Of a DNA stretch of 64,000 bases, positions 52,465-61,293 are shown piece by piece (position 1 is the stretch's first letter; each line of letters begins with the position of its first letter). A program made the position numbers and the translations under genes. Origin of the DNA: Bacteroidota bacterium. Lineage in GTDB: Bacteria; Bacteroidota; Bacteroidia; NS11-12g; UBA955. The notes under the pieces are model-generated. The model was not told the origin of the DNA, searched no databases, and saw only the letters and a list, made by a program, of their open reading frames with translations. The DNA is taken from assembly GCA_023957335.1 (NCBI GenBank), contig JAMLHC010000001.1:62001-126000 (forward strand), read 5' to 3'.

Positions 52465-52472
52465 CAAATATA
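52465..52472 (-). promoter_or_regulatory. -7 promoter box of the lipoprotein/surA/moxR group
   Basis: The minus strand reads TAtaTTTG, ending 5 bases before the GTG at 52460. The mRNA would be leaderless or nearly so. Confidence 0.5.
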
Positions 52473-52530
52473 GAATAATCAATCATGAAAAGATAACGTA
52501 AAAACTGATAAGTTATAGCATCCAAAAACA

Positions 52531-53880
52531 CTAATAACTATGAAACAACATCATGAAACCGTATCCTGCCAGATAGCCCAACAATGCCAGCCAAGCAATA
52601 TTTTTAATATACCAGAAAAATGAAATTTTTTCCATACCCATTGCAACCACACCGGCTGCGGAGCCAATGATTAACATACTACCTCCTGTTCCGGCTGCAT
52701 AAGCAATGAAGTGCCAAATATGTTCATCGACAGGAAAATTAAACATTCCCATGCTGGCTGCAACTAACGGGACATTATCAATAATAGCGGAAGCTGCGCC
52801 CAGCAAGAAGACAAACAACTCGTCAGGCATCATCTGCTGAACATTAGTCCCGAATGCATGAATCAAACCCATTGATTCTAATCCGGCAACTGCCATCAAA
52901 ATGCCCAGAAAAAATAGCACAGAAGGTATTTCGAGCCATGACAATGCTCGCGATGTAGGTGTTGGATGATGTTCCGCCTTATCTAAAATGTGAAGCGATG
53001 ATTTCTTTTGATGAAAATTAAAATACTCTGCAGCAATAGACACTACTGCGAATGAGAACATCATACCAATATAAGGCGGCAAATGAGTAATAGTTTTAAA
53101 TAAGGGTACAAAGGCAATCATACCAAGCCCAAGAAAGAACATGATTTTATGATACTTGGAAGCAGGTTTTTCATGCACATTATCAAATTTTCCATTAAAA
53201 GCCGGTAAGAAACTTCCTATGACGAGCGGTATAAGAATACTAATAATACTGGGGAGTAACAAATACTCCATCAATTTGACCGCTGTAACTTTTTTTCCTA
53301 TCCAAAGCATAGTAGTAGTAATGTCTCCGATGGGAGACCATGCACCACCTGCATTTGCAGCAATAATTATAAAACTTGCGTACCAAATTCTATCTTTATT
53401 TTCAGGCAATAGTTTTCTGAGTATTGAAATCAAAACAATAGTTGCAGTTAGATTATCGATAATAGCAGAAAGAAAGAATGCCAAGATTGAAATAATCCAT
53501 AATAATGTTTTCTTATTCCTTGTTGTTACAAAGCTCTTAACTGTACTGAAACCCTCAAAATAGTCAATCAATTCCACAATAGCCATTGCGCCAATCAAAA
53601 AAATCAATATTTCGGCCGTCTTCCCAAAGTGATGGAGTAAGGCAGCCCCCATAATTTGCTCCTTTTGTGCATGCACCAATCCGGCAAAGCCATCCAAAAT
53701 TTTCTCGTTGGGAGAATCGATCCATTCTGCAAGATTGTCAAGCCCAAGTGTGATTACAGACCAAATCAGCACCATCATGAGCAATGCCGGAACTAATTTG
53801 TCAATTTTTATGGTGTGTTCCAGGGTAATAGCAACGTAACCAAGAATAAAGATGATTACAACTAAAAGAGTTAATGTCAT
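52531..53880 (-). CDS. nhaD: NhaD-type sodium/proton antiporter (copy 1)
   Basis: This 449-residue polytopic inner-membrane antiporter has about 12 hydrophobic segments. NhaD-family features include LDNLAEWIDSPNEK, IIDNLTATIVLISILRKLLP (core IIDNLTATIV), ANAGGAWSPIGDITTTMLW (core GGAWSPIGD) and SAIIDNVPLVAASMGMF. NhaD exports sodium or lithium ions using the proton gradient. It matches the downstream-numbered copy (53996-55345) over its whole length without gaps. It has its own promoter at 53903-53910. Confidence 0.95.
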   Translation of the reverse strand: MTLTLLVVIIFILGYVAITLEHTIKIDKLVPALLMMVLIWSVITLGLDNLAEWIDSPNEKILDGFAGLVHAQKEQIMGAALLHHFGKTAEILIFLIGAMAIVELIDYFEGFSTVKSFVTTRNKKTLLWIISILAFFLSAIIDNLTATIVLISILRKLLPENKDRIWYASFIIIAANAGGAWSPIGDITTTMLWIGKKVTAVKLMEYLLLPSIISILIPLVIGSFLPAFNGKFDNVHEKPASKYHKIMFFLGLGMIAFVPLFKTITHLPPYIGMMFSFAVVSIAAEYFNFHQKKSSLHILDKAEHHPTPTSRALSWLEIPSVLFFLGILMAVAGLESMGLIHAFGTNVQQMMPDELFVFLLGAASAIIDNVPLVAASMGMFNFPVDEHIWHFIAYAAGTGGSMLIIGSAAGVVAMGMEKISFFWYIKNIAWLALLGYLAGYGFMMLFHSY

Positions 53881-53902
53881 GATTTTGAACTTTGAATGGG
53901 TG

Positions 53903-53910
53903 CAAAGTTA
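53903..53910 (-). promoter_or_regulatory. -7 promoter box of nhaD copy 1
   Basis: The minus strand reads TAacTTTG, 23 bases before the ATG at 53880. Same geometry as the box of copy 2. Confidence 0.6.
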
Positions 53911-53995
53911 TAATTGAGCAAGTAAAATCATCTAACTCCATGCGTTAATCATGTAAATCACATCTAAATCCAGATAAATGACGAAGTTAATAATA

Positions 53996-55345
53996 TTAGT
54001 AACTATGCATCAACAGCATGAAGCCGTATCCTGTCAAATATCCCAGCAATGCTAACCAAGTAATGTTTTTCATAAACCAGAAAAATGAAATTTTTTCCAT
54101 ACCCATAGCTACTACTCCTGCTGCTGAGCCTATTATCAACATACTACCTCCTATTCCTGCGGCAAATGAAATAAAGTGCCAAATATGTTCATCCATCGGG
54201 AAGTTAAACATTCCCATGCTGGCTGCAACTAACGGAACATTATCAATAATAGCCGATGCTGCTCCCAGCAAGAAGACAAACAACTCGTTAGGCATCGTCT
54301 TTTGAACATGAGACCCAAAAGTATGAATCAATCCCATTGATTCTAATCCGGCAACTGCCATCAAAATACCCAGAAAGAAAAGCACGGAAGGTATTTCAAT
54401 TCTTGACAATGCGCGTGCTGTTGGTGTTTGGTGATGCTCTGCCTTATCTAATATATGCAATGATGATTTTTTTTGAATTTTATTAAAATATTCTGCTGCA
54501 ATGGCAACGACAGCAAACGAAAACATCATTCCAATATACGGTGGTAAATGAGTAAGAGATTTAAAGACAGGAACAAAGACAATCATTCCAAGACCTAATA
54601 TAAGCATTGGTTTGCGGAACTTTGAAACAGACTTTTCTTGTACATTCTCAAAAGTCCCATTAAAAGCCGGCAAGAAGTTGCCAAGTATGAGAGGCACAAT
54701 GATGCATAATAAACTGGGGATGAAAAGATACTCCATCAGTTTCCCTGCACTAACTTTTTTCCCTATCCAAAGCATAGTCGAAGTAACATCGCCAATGGGA
54801 GGCCACGCTCCTCCTGCATTTGCAGCTATAATAATAAACCCGACATACCAGATTCTATCTTTATTCTCCGGCAATAATTTTCTGAGGATTGAGATTAAAA
54901 CTATAGTGGTGGTTAAATTATCAATAATGGAAGAAAGACAAAATGCTAAAATCGAAATAATCCATAATAAAGTCCTCTTATTTCTTGTTGATATTAAAGT
55001 TTTTACCGAACTGAAACCATCAAAATAATCAATCAATTCTATAATAGCCATTGCCCCAATCAAGAAAATTAATATTTCTGCTGTCTCCCCAAAATGATGA
55101 AGTAAGGCAGCCCCCACAATTTGTTCCTTTTGCGCATGCACCAATCCCACAAACCCATCCAAAATTTTCTCGTTGGGAGAATCAAACCATTCTGCAAGAT
55201 TGTCAAGCCCAAGTGTGATGACAGACCAAATCAGCACCATCATGAGTAATGCCGGAATCAATTTGTCAATTTTGAGTTTGTGTTCTAAAGTAATAGCAAT
55301 GTAGCCGATCACGAAGAAGATTACAACAAGAAGAGACAATGTCAT
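53996..55345 (-). CDS. nhaD: NhaD-type sodium/proton antiporter (copy 2)
   Basis: The product is again 449 residues, with AEWFDSPNEK, IIDNLTTTIVLI, GGAWPPIGDVTST and SAIIDNVPLVAAS. The two proteins differ at scattered conservative positions; more than four residues in five agree by eye, with no insertions. The differing GAWSPIGD/GAWPPIGD segment lies near a conserved ion-site helix and could change properties. A tandem duplication is the simplest origin. Two copies may allow separate regulation or different ion or pH responses. Confidence 0.95.
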   Translation of the reverse strand: MTLSLLVVIFFVIGYIAITLEHKLKIDKLIPALLMMVLIWSVITLGLDNLAEWFDSPNEKILDGFVGLVHAQKEQIVGAALLHHFGETAEILIFLIGAMAIIELIDYFDGFSSVKTLISTRNKRTLLWIISILAFCLSSIIDNLTTTIVLISILRKLLPENKDRIWYVGFIIIAANAGGAWPPIGDVTSTMLWIGKKVSAGKLMEYLFIPSLLCIIVPLILGNFLPAFNGTFENVQEKSVSKFRKPMLILGLGMIVFVPVFKSLTHLPPYIGMMFSFAVVAIAAEYFNKIQKKSSLHILDKAEHHQTPTARALSRIEIPSVLFFLGILMAVAGLESMGLIHTFGSHVQKTMPNELFVFLLGAASAIIDNVPLVAASMGMFNFPMDEHIWHFISFAAGIGGSMLIIGSAAGVVAMGMEKISFFWFMKNITWLALLGYLTGYGFMLLMHSY

Positions 55346-55368
55346 GATTTTTAAGTTTTAAACGGGCG

Positions 55369-55376
55369 CAAACTTA
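55369..55376 (-). promoter_or_regulatory. -7 promoter box of nhaD copy 2
   Basis: The minus strand reads TAagTTTG, 24 bases before the ATG at 55345. The flanking GGGCGCAAA and copy 1's GGGTGCAAA show that the promoter was duplicated with the gene. Confidence 0.6.
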
Positions 55377-55445
55377 AATTGACACAAATAAAATTATCTC
55401 GCCAAATCCCACTAATTTATCATAGGGGGGCTATGTTATGCAATG

Positions 55446-57437
55446 TTATTTTTCGGTTAACAAACGGTCAACAACAGCCTGATTGACGTGAACGGGATAT
55501 TTCACTTTTAGGCTTTCTACCCATTGTTGTTCAAGCAAATTTTGATAATTGCCGGTAACATGTCCTCTCACTTCATCAAGTTCTTTAAAAGATGGTGGCA
55601 AGAATTGATTTGCTCGAACAATATATATCATGTCGCCTTCTTTTACATTGAGAAAATAATTGCCTTTCGTTGCCTTCGCATCTGCTTTGTCAAAAAGCAT
55701 ATCAGCAAAACTGTCTTCTCCTTTGCTGAATTTACCTTTCTTAATACTAAGTGCCAGCGGATCTGCCTTTTTATACAGATTAATAATACTGTCATTAGAC
55801 AAGCCTTTGCTAATCATCGCGATGATTTTCTTTTCTATCTCTTTGTTGGAAGTAATAAAAACAGTTGCGTCAAATCTATCACCCCAACGGTATTGGTCTT
55901 TGTTTTTTTGGAAAAACGCTTCCAGACCGGCTGAATCCTGCATACTCTTAGTCCAAATAACTTCATCCATCAGACTAAATAGAAGAATTCCTTCTTTATA
56001 CTCTTGAAGCAAATACTTGAATTCAGGGTTATAATCTTCTAAATTTTCTTCATAATAGGTCATTAACTTGTTTACCTTGAATTCATTATAATATTTGTTG
56101 ATAAGACCCGCCTTATCTGCATTTTCAGCCGGACTTTGTACTTGTTCTATAAATTTAGCAAAATCAGCTACTGTTATATTTTTATCGGCAAAAGCATACA
56201 ACACTTTGCCGGAGTTCTTATCTTCTGAATATTTCCACTTACCTTGTGTTAAAGCGGTGTCCTTAGAAAAACTTTTAATAAATTTCTTTAACACATTGGG
56301 TAATTCCGTCAATTTGAGTTCTTTACTTACCCTTTCATACACAACCATGGTGTTTTGCTGAGAACGCGAATCTCGATTAATTTTCTGGGTCAAAGTACCC
56401 ACCATTTTATCATAAGGTTCTAAGGGTTTCAAATCAACCCTTTTGATAATATGCACTCCATAATCTGTCTTAACGGGAATAGAAATATCTCCATTGTTCT
56501 TTAAATCAAATGCCACATCTTTGAATTCTTTAGGATATTGGCTGGTACGCTTAAACCAACCTAACTCCCCACCTGTAGCGGTTGAACTATTGTCTTCCGA
56601 ATACAGTTTAACCATTTCCTCAAAAGTCTTTTCACCAGATTTAATTCTGCTATAAATACTGTTGGCTTTTTCAATCGCTTGATTTATCTCCTCTTGGGTT
56701 GCATTTTGATTCAGTTTAATCATGATATGAGATACTTTAATCTCTCCCATAGAAGGGCGCTTATCGTTTACTTTAAGAATATGATATCCGAAATCTGTCT
56801 TAAAGACCGGGCTCACTTCCCCTTTTTTGGTGTTATACGCCATTGATTCAAAAGGATACACCATTTCAAAAGCGGTGAAATATCCCAGCTCTCCTTTGTT
56901 ATACTTGGCTGAAGGGTCTTCAGAGAATTTTGTAGCAGCAGTCGCAAAATCCATTTTACCGTTTACTATCAAGTTGCGGATACTGTCAAGATATTTGCGC
57001 GCTCGTAAGGTATCGAGAGGATTGTCAAAGTTTTTAACCACAATCAAGATGTGGGAAGCATCCACTTCGTATTTCATTCGCTCATAAGCTTCTTGCATTA
57101 GATGTTCGGTAACAGATTTATCTGTCAGAAAAGGTTTGGCAATTTGTTTTCTGTACATAGCCAGTTCATTTTTAAAACTTGGCATAGTATCAAATTTTCT
57201 GTCATACGCATCTTGAACTTTTAATTTGAAATTTATATAAAGATTCAAGTAATCATTGACATCCTGCTGAGTATATGAACTTTTCGCAGATGATTGATTT
57301 TTCAAAAAACCTCTTTTAAATTCATCATAGGATACGGACTTGTTGCCATAAGTAAACACAACTTCATCTTTCTGGCTAAAGGCTGATATGGCAATAAATA
57401 ATGCCATGATCAACAAATTTATTTTTTTATTATACAT
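55446..57437 (-). CDS. Large periplasmic peptidyl-prolyl isomerase with two parvulin domains
   Basis: The 663-residue exported chaperone has a signal peptide (KINLLIMALFIAISAFSQ). The N-terminal region (FTYGNKSVSYDEFKRGFLKN) is helical. Parvulin domain 1 (about 125-225) has ASHILIVVKNF, GELGYFTAFEMVYPFE and FGYHILKVND. Domain 2 (about 230-335) has VSHIMIKLNQ, GGELGWFKRTSQYPKEF and YGVHIIKRVD. A long C-terminal domain follows. Related proteins with SurA and MoxR form a chaperone cluster in many Bacteroidota; here two nhaD genes separate it from them. Confidence 0.85.
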   Translation of the reverse strand: MYNKKINLLIMALFIAISAFSQKDEVVFTYGNKSVSYDEFKRGFLKNQSSAKSSYTQQDVNDYLNLYINFKLKVQDAYDRKFDTMPSFKNELAMYRKQIAKPFLTDKSVTEHLMQEAYERMKYEVDASHILIVVKNFDNPLDTLRARKYLDSIRNLIVNGKMDFATAATKFSEDPSAKYNKGELGYFTAFEMVYPFESMAYNTKKGEVSPVFKTDFGYHILKVNDKRPSMGEIKVSHIMIKLNQNATQEEINQAIEKANSIYSRIKSGEKTFEEMVKLYSEDNSSTATGGELGWFKRTSQYPKEFKDVAFDLKNNGDISIPVKTDYGVHIIKRVDLKPLEPYDKMVGTLTQKINRDSRSQQNTMVVYERVSKELKLTELPNVLKKFIKSFSKDTALTQGKWKYSEDKNSGKVLYAFADKNITVADFAKFIEQVQSPAENADKAGLINKYYNEFKVNKLMTYYEENLEDYNPEFKYLLQEYKEGILLFSLMDEVIWTKSMQDSAGLEAFFQKNKDQYRWGDRFDATVFITSNKEIEKKIIAMISKGLSNDSIINLYKKADPLALSIKKGKFSKGEDSFADMLFDKADAKATKGNYFLNVKEGDMIYIVRANQFLPPSFKELDEVRGHVTGNYQNLLEQQWVESLKVKYPVHVNQAVVDRLLTEK

Positions 57438-57479
57438 TACTCAATATAACTTATAGTTCTCTATTTCTTATTAGGGTCT

Positions 57480-57487
57480 GCAAACAT
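57480..57487 (-). promoter_or_regulatory. -7 promoter box of the large parvulin gene
   Basis: The minus strand reads TAtgTTTG, 43 bases before the ATG at 57437. It is divergent from the symporter promoter at 57611. Confidence 0.5.
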
Positions 57488-57610
57488 AAACATGCAATTA
57501 GAATTTGCATTAAAAAATTTCGAATTGTTAAACATAAATCATGTGCACAATATCGAAAATCATGCCACTTCAAGCAAATGTAACCCTTCACAACAATCAA
57601 AAAAAACAAA

Positions 57611-57618
57611 TAGTTTTG
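57611..57618 (+). promoter_or_regulatory. -7 promoter box of the symporter gene
   Basis: TAgtTTTG followed by CTGCC is an exact match 34 bases before the TTG start at 57652. Confidence 0.55.
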
Positions 57619-57651
57619 CTGCCTTTCGAACGAACTTTAAAATAAACAACC

Positions 57652-59091
57652 TTGAAAAAAATTGCACTTCATTGGAAAATTCTTATTGGGCTAACAGCAG
57701 GAATTATTTGGGCATTTTCATCCATTGGCTTGGGATTTAACTCATTCACTCAAGATTGGGTATCTCCATTTGGAATCATCTTTTTAAACCTTTTAAAATT
57801 AATTGCCATTCCTTTGGTTATGTTCTCCATTATAACCGGAATTGCTGAACTATCTGATTTAACCAAACTCGGCAGAATGGGAACCAAAGCGCTCATTATT
57901 TTTGGATTAACAACTTTTATAGCAATTTTTATTGGCTTGGGCGTAGTAAATATATTTGGTCCCGGTAAGACAATTCCACAAGAGCAAAGAGTCAAAAATA
58001 GAATCACTTATGAACTATGGACACAAAACACCCCTGACATACTTCCGGTTGACGAACGCAAACTGATGCAAGACCCAAAGTATTCAGAAATTGTTAATCA
58101 AATTTCCAAAAGCAACATTGAGAATGCAACCAATCAAAAATTAGAGGATAAAATACAAGTAGCAAAATACACAAAAAAACAATCCCCTCTAACATTCCTT
58201 GTGGATATAGTTCCTGACAATATTGTCAATTCTCTATCTAATAACACACTCCTTCTTCAGATTATTTTCTTTTCAGTCCTATTTGGAATTGCCATCAAAA
58301 AAATACCTTCTGAATACAGTGAACGACTCACTTTCTTTTTTGGGGGATTAAACCATGTGTATTTAAAAATGGTTGACATTGTCATGTGGTCATCACCATT
58401 TTTTGTTTTTAGTTTGATGGCAGGGAATTTGACTGAAATGGCTGCAAACATGCAAGAACTCATTGAGATTCTTTCTGTTTTATTCAAATACAGCTTGGTA
58501 TTAGTTTGCGGATTAGCAATAATGCTATTTATCATCTACCCAAGTTTATATGCATTTTTCGGTTATCAAAAAGACGAAAGTACAAGCTTTATTACACGTT
58601 ATATATACTTCTTTAAATCCATGAGCCCCGCTCAATTGCTGGCATTTTCGACTAGTTCAAGTGCGGCAACACTACCGGTTACTATTGAATGTGTTAACAA
58701 AAATCTCAATATTTCAAAAGAAACCACAAGTTTCATACTTCCAATCGGAGCCATTGTCAATATGGATGGCACAGCGTTATATCAAGCTGTTGCTATTGTT
58801 TTTCTGGCACAGTTGCATTGGATAGACTTAACGATAGCTCAACAAATTACAATTGTTCTCACAACTGCATTAGCTTCCATAGGTGCAGCTTCCATACCCG
58901 GTTCCGGTCTGATTATGTTGATTATGGTGCTTCAATCAGTTCATCTCAATCCTGCATGGATAGCAATTATTCTCCCGATTGACAGAATTTTAGATATGTG
59001 CAGAACTGTTGTCAATGTTTCAGGCGACTCAGTTACCGCTTCCATAGTTGAAAAATTTGAACAAAAAACAAATAAAATATGCCGTTCGTAA
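57652..59091 (+). CDS. Dicarboxylate/amino-acid:cation symporter (DAACS family)
   Basis: This 479-residue inner-membrane symporter imports glutamate, aspartate or C4-dicarboxylates with sodium or protons. The start is a TTG giving MKKIALHWKILIGLTAG. Family motifs include STSSSAATLPVTIE (hairpin 1), PIGAIVNMDGTALYQAV (the NMDGT ion site), GAASIPGSGLIML (hairpin 2) and PIDRILDMCRTVVNVSGDS. There is an insertion of about 50 residues, relatively polar, between early helices (about 118-175). The sodium coupling would fit the nearby NhaD antiporters, which restore the sodium gradient. Confidence 0.9.
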   Translation: MKKIALHWKILIGLTAGIIWAFSSIGLGFNSFTQDWVSPFGIIFLNLLKLIAIPLVMFSIITGIAELSDLTKLGRMGTKALIIFGLTTFIAIFIGLGVVNIFGPGKTIPQEQRVKNRITYELWTQNTPDILPVDERKLMQDPKYSEIVNQISKSNIENATNQKLEDKIQVAKYTKKQSPLTFLVDIVPDNIVNSLSNNTLLLQIIFFSVLFGIAIKKIPSEYSERLTFFFGGLNHVYLKMVDIVMWSSPFFVFSLMAGNLTEMAANMQELIEILSVLFKYSLVLVCGLAIMLFIIYPSLYAFFGYQKDESTSFITRYIYFFKSMSPAQLLAFSTSSSAATLPVTIECVNKNLNISKETTSFILPIGAIVNMDGTALYQAVAIVFLAQLHWIDLTIAQQITIVLTTALASIGAASIPGSGLIMLIMVLQSVHLNPAWIAIILPIDRILDMCRTVVNVSGDSVTASIVEKFEQKTNKICRS

Positions 59092-59143
59092 AAAGACAGG
59101 AAATTAGCTATAAACGTATCACCGTTTTTAAATATATAAATTC

Positions 59144-59151
59144 TATATTTG
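59144..59151 (+). promoter_or_regulatory. -7 promoter box of the M43 protease pair
   Basis: TAtaTTTG followed by CAC is an exact match 27 bases before the ATG at 59178. It excludes the longer frame that begins within the symporter gene at 59079. Confidence 0.6.
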
Positions 59152-59177
59152 CACACCATATAAAACACAAAGCAAGC

Positions 59178-61274
59178 ATGATCACTAAGATAATTACCTT
59201 AAAATCCATTTTGTTAGCATCAGTAGCTACTGTATTCTTCAATTACTCAAACGCACAATCTAATAATATCTGCGGCTCCGATCAGGTTATTGAGCAATGG
59301 AGAAGAGATAATCCGACCACTTTTAATGATGCAGAGACTGCCGGTGCTGTCTCAAACACCAGAAGAACAAAAATTACAATCCCTGTTGTATTTCATGTCT
59401 TACATTCCAATGGACCTGAAAACATTCCGGATGCACGTTTCTTTGATCAGATAAAAATTCTAAATGAAGATTATAGTGCTACAAATCCTGATGTGGGTAA
59501 TGTTAGAAACTCGCTTCACGCACCTTTTGCTGCATTGGTTGCAGATTTTGAAATAGAATTTGTGTTGGCAAAAAGAGACCCAAATGGAAAATGCACTAAC
59601 GGTATCAACCGTATTTATACTAATATCCACTCCAATGCAAGGGACAATGTTAAAGAAATCGTACTATGGGATCCCAGCCATTACTTAAATATTTGGGTAG
59701 TAAGTTCTATTAATTCATCAGGTGCAAAAGGCACTGTTTTGGGATTTGCAAATTTCCCTTGGATGAGCCCTAAAAAAGACGGAATTGTAGTGATTGCAAG
59801 CGAAATTGGGTATAGTGGCAACGACAAAGGTCGAACACTCACACACGAAATCGGACATTGGTTAGGTCTCCTTCATACATTCCAAGGGGGCTGTACATAC
59901 CCTAATGATAGAGTAGAAGACACTCCATTAGTAAAAGAAGAATTCACAAACACATCCTGTCCTCCAACAGGAAATAGTTGCGCTGTGGACGCTAAAAACA
60001 ATCCTCTTGACACTCTCTATGATCAATGGGAAAACTACATGGATTATTCTCACGGATGTCAGGTTATGTTTACCATAGGCCAAAAAGAAAGAGTGGAATT
60101 CTATTTAACAAGCAAAGAATACAACCGATATAAGTTATTCACTGAAGAGAATCTTGCCTTTACAGGCATTACAGGTTCTTCTACCAAACCTATCGCTACT
60201 TTCAATGCTGACAAAAGAGTAATCTGTGCCGGCAGTCAAGTCAAATTCACTCAAGTTACTTGTGCGGGCATTAATACAACAAGCAGGACATGGACTTTCG
60301 AAGGCGCTGACAATACTACATCATCAGACCTAAGCCCCACTGTTACTTACTCTACACCCGGCAAATACGCTGTAAAACTCAAAGTTACTAATAGCTCCGG
60401 TGAAGATGAGTATGAAATCAAAGAATATATCCAGGTAAATCCGTTACAAACTGCACAAAATGGTTTCTTTGAAGGATTTGAAGAACCCAAGCAAAATTCT
60501 TTTGCAAGCTCCGGACTATATCAAGTTACCGGTCCGGGATTCTATCCGTTTAATGTACTCAAAGATGTAAGCTATGCCGGTAAATACAGCATCATGGCTC
60601 CTATTAATACTTTTAACTTTGCATACAGATTTGGAGTAGAAACACCAGGACTTGATATGACTAAAATTCAAGGAGATCCAATTATTTCCTTTATGGTTAG
60701 TCATGCTCGAAGAAATGACACAATACAAGATGTTATAAAAATATTTGTTTCACAAGATTGTGGTGGTACATGGCAACAAGTTTCGCAAAAAAACAGTGCC
60801 ATCATCAAAACTTTTAATGGCTTTGGAACCGGTTATGTTCCGCAAACACCCGAAGATTGGAAACGCGTTGATTACACCTTGACTGCTTATAAGAATGCAC
60901 CCAACCTCAAAATTAGAATTGTAGTTGAAAGCGGTGGCGGAAACCCAATCTATATTGACAACATTAACCTTAGTCAATATTATACTTCAATCCCCACTAT
61001 TGACCAACCTCTTGATGCTGTGATTTACCCAAACCCAAGCAATGGAAACTTTACAATACAAATGGCTTCACTTCAAACAAATAATCATACCAAGATTGCA
61101 ATTGTTGACATTAATGGAAAAGAGGTCGCATTGCTTCAAAACAACATTATACAAGGGCAAAATCTTTCTTTGGATGTTAACCCCAAGGATTACAATATGA
61201 CACAAGGTATTTATTTTATTAAAATTGAAACCAATGACGGGGTAGTTACCAAAAAATTCATCTTAACTGACTAA
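59178..61274 (+). CDS. Secreted M43 (pappalysin-like) metalloprotease with T9SS sorting domain, copy 1
   Basis: The 698-residue secreted protease has a signal peptide (MITKIITLKSILLAS, ending NYSNAQ). Residues about 60-310 are the M43 metzincin domain: VVFHVLH, the zinc site HEIGHWLGLLH (223-233), a disulfide-forming HTFQGGC, and the Met-turn YMDYSHGC. A PKD domain (CAGSQVKFTQVTCAG, WTFEGADN) and a beta-sandwich domain follow. The T9SS sorting domain (about 610-698) has VIYPNPSNGNFTIQM and TQGIYFIKIET. Pappalysin-like enzymes cut proteins outside the cell. The next gene, a paralogue, starts 19 bases after the stop. Confidence 0.9.
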   Translation: MITKIITLKSILLASVATVFFNYSNAQSNNICGSDQVIEQWRRDNPTTFNDAETAGAVSNTRRTKITIPVVFHVLHSNGPENIPDARFFDQIKILNEDYSATNPDVGNVRNSLHAPFAALVADFEIEFVLAKRDPNGKCTNGINRIYTNIHSNARDNVKEIVLWDPSHYLNIWVVSSINSSGAKGTVLGFANFPWMSPKKDGIVVIASEIGYSGNDKGRTLTHEIGHWLGLLHTFQGGCTYPNDRVEDTPLVKEEFTNTSCPPTGNSCAVDAKNNPLDTLYDQWENYMDYSHGCQVMFTIGQKERVEFYLTSKEYNRYKLFTEENLAFTGITGSSTKPIATFNADKRVICAGSQVKFTQVTCAGINTTSRTWTFEGADNTTSSDLSPTVTYSTPGKYAVKLKVTNSSGEDEYEIKEYIQVNPLQTAQNGFFEGFEEPKQNSFASSGLYQVTGPGFYPFNVLKDVSYAGKYSIMAPINTFNFAYRFGVETPGLDMTKIQGDPIISFMVSHARRNDTIQDVIKIFVSQDCGGTWQQVSQKNSAIIKTFNGFGTGYVPQTPEDWKRVDYTLTAYKNAPNLKIRIVVESGGGNPIYIDNINLSQYYTSIPTIDQPLDAVIYPNPSNGNFTIQMASLQTNNHTKIAIVDINGKEVALLQNNIIQGQNLSLDVNPKDYNMTQGIYFIKIETNDGVVTKKFILTD

Positions 61275-61293
61275 CCTATTACTTACTGTATCT

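Noticed and set aside
52531..55345. nhaD duplication as part of a transposon
   Set aside because: No transposase, inverted ends or target-site repeats were seen around the pair; simple tandem duplication explains it.
59079..59177. N-terminal extension of the first M43 protease into the symporter gene
   Set aside because: A promoter box lies downstream of that start and the ATG at 59178 begins a clean signal peptide.
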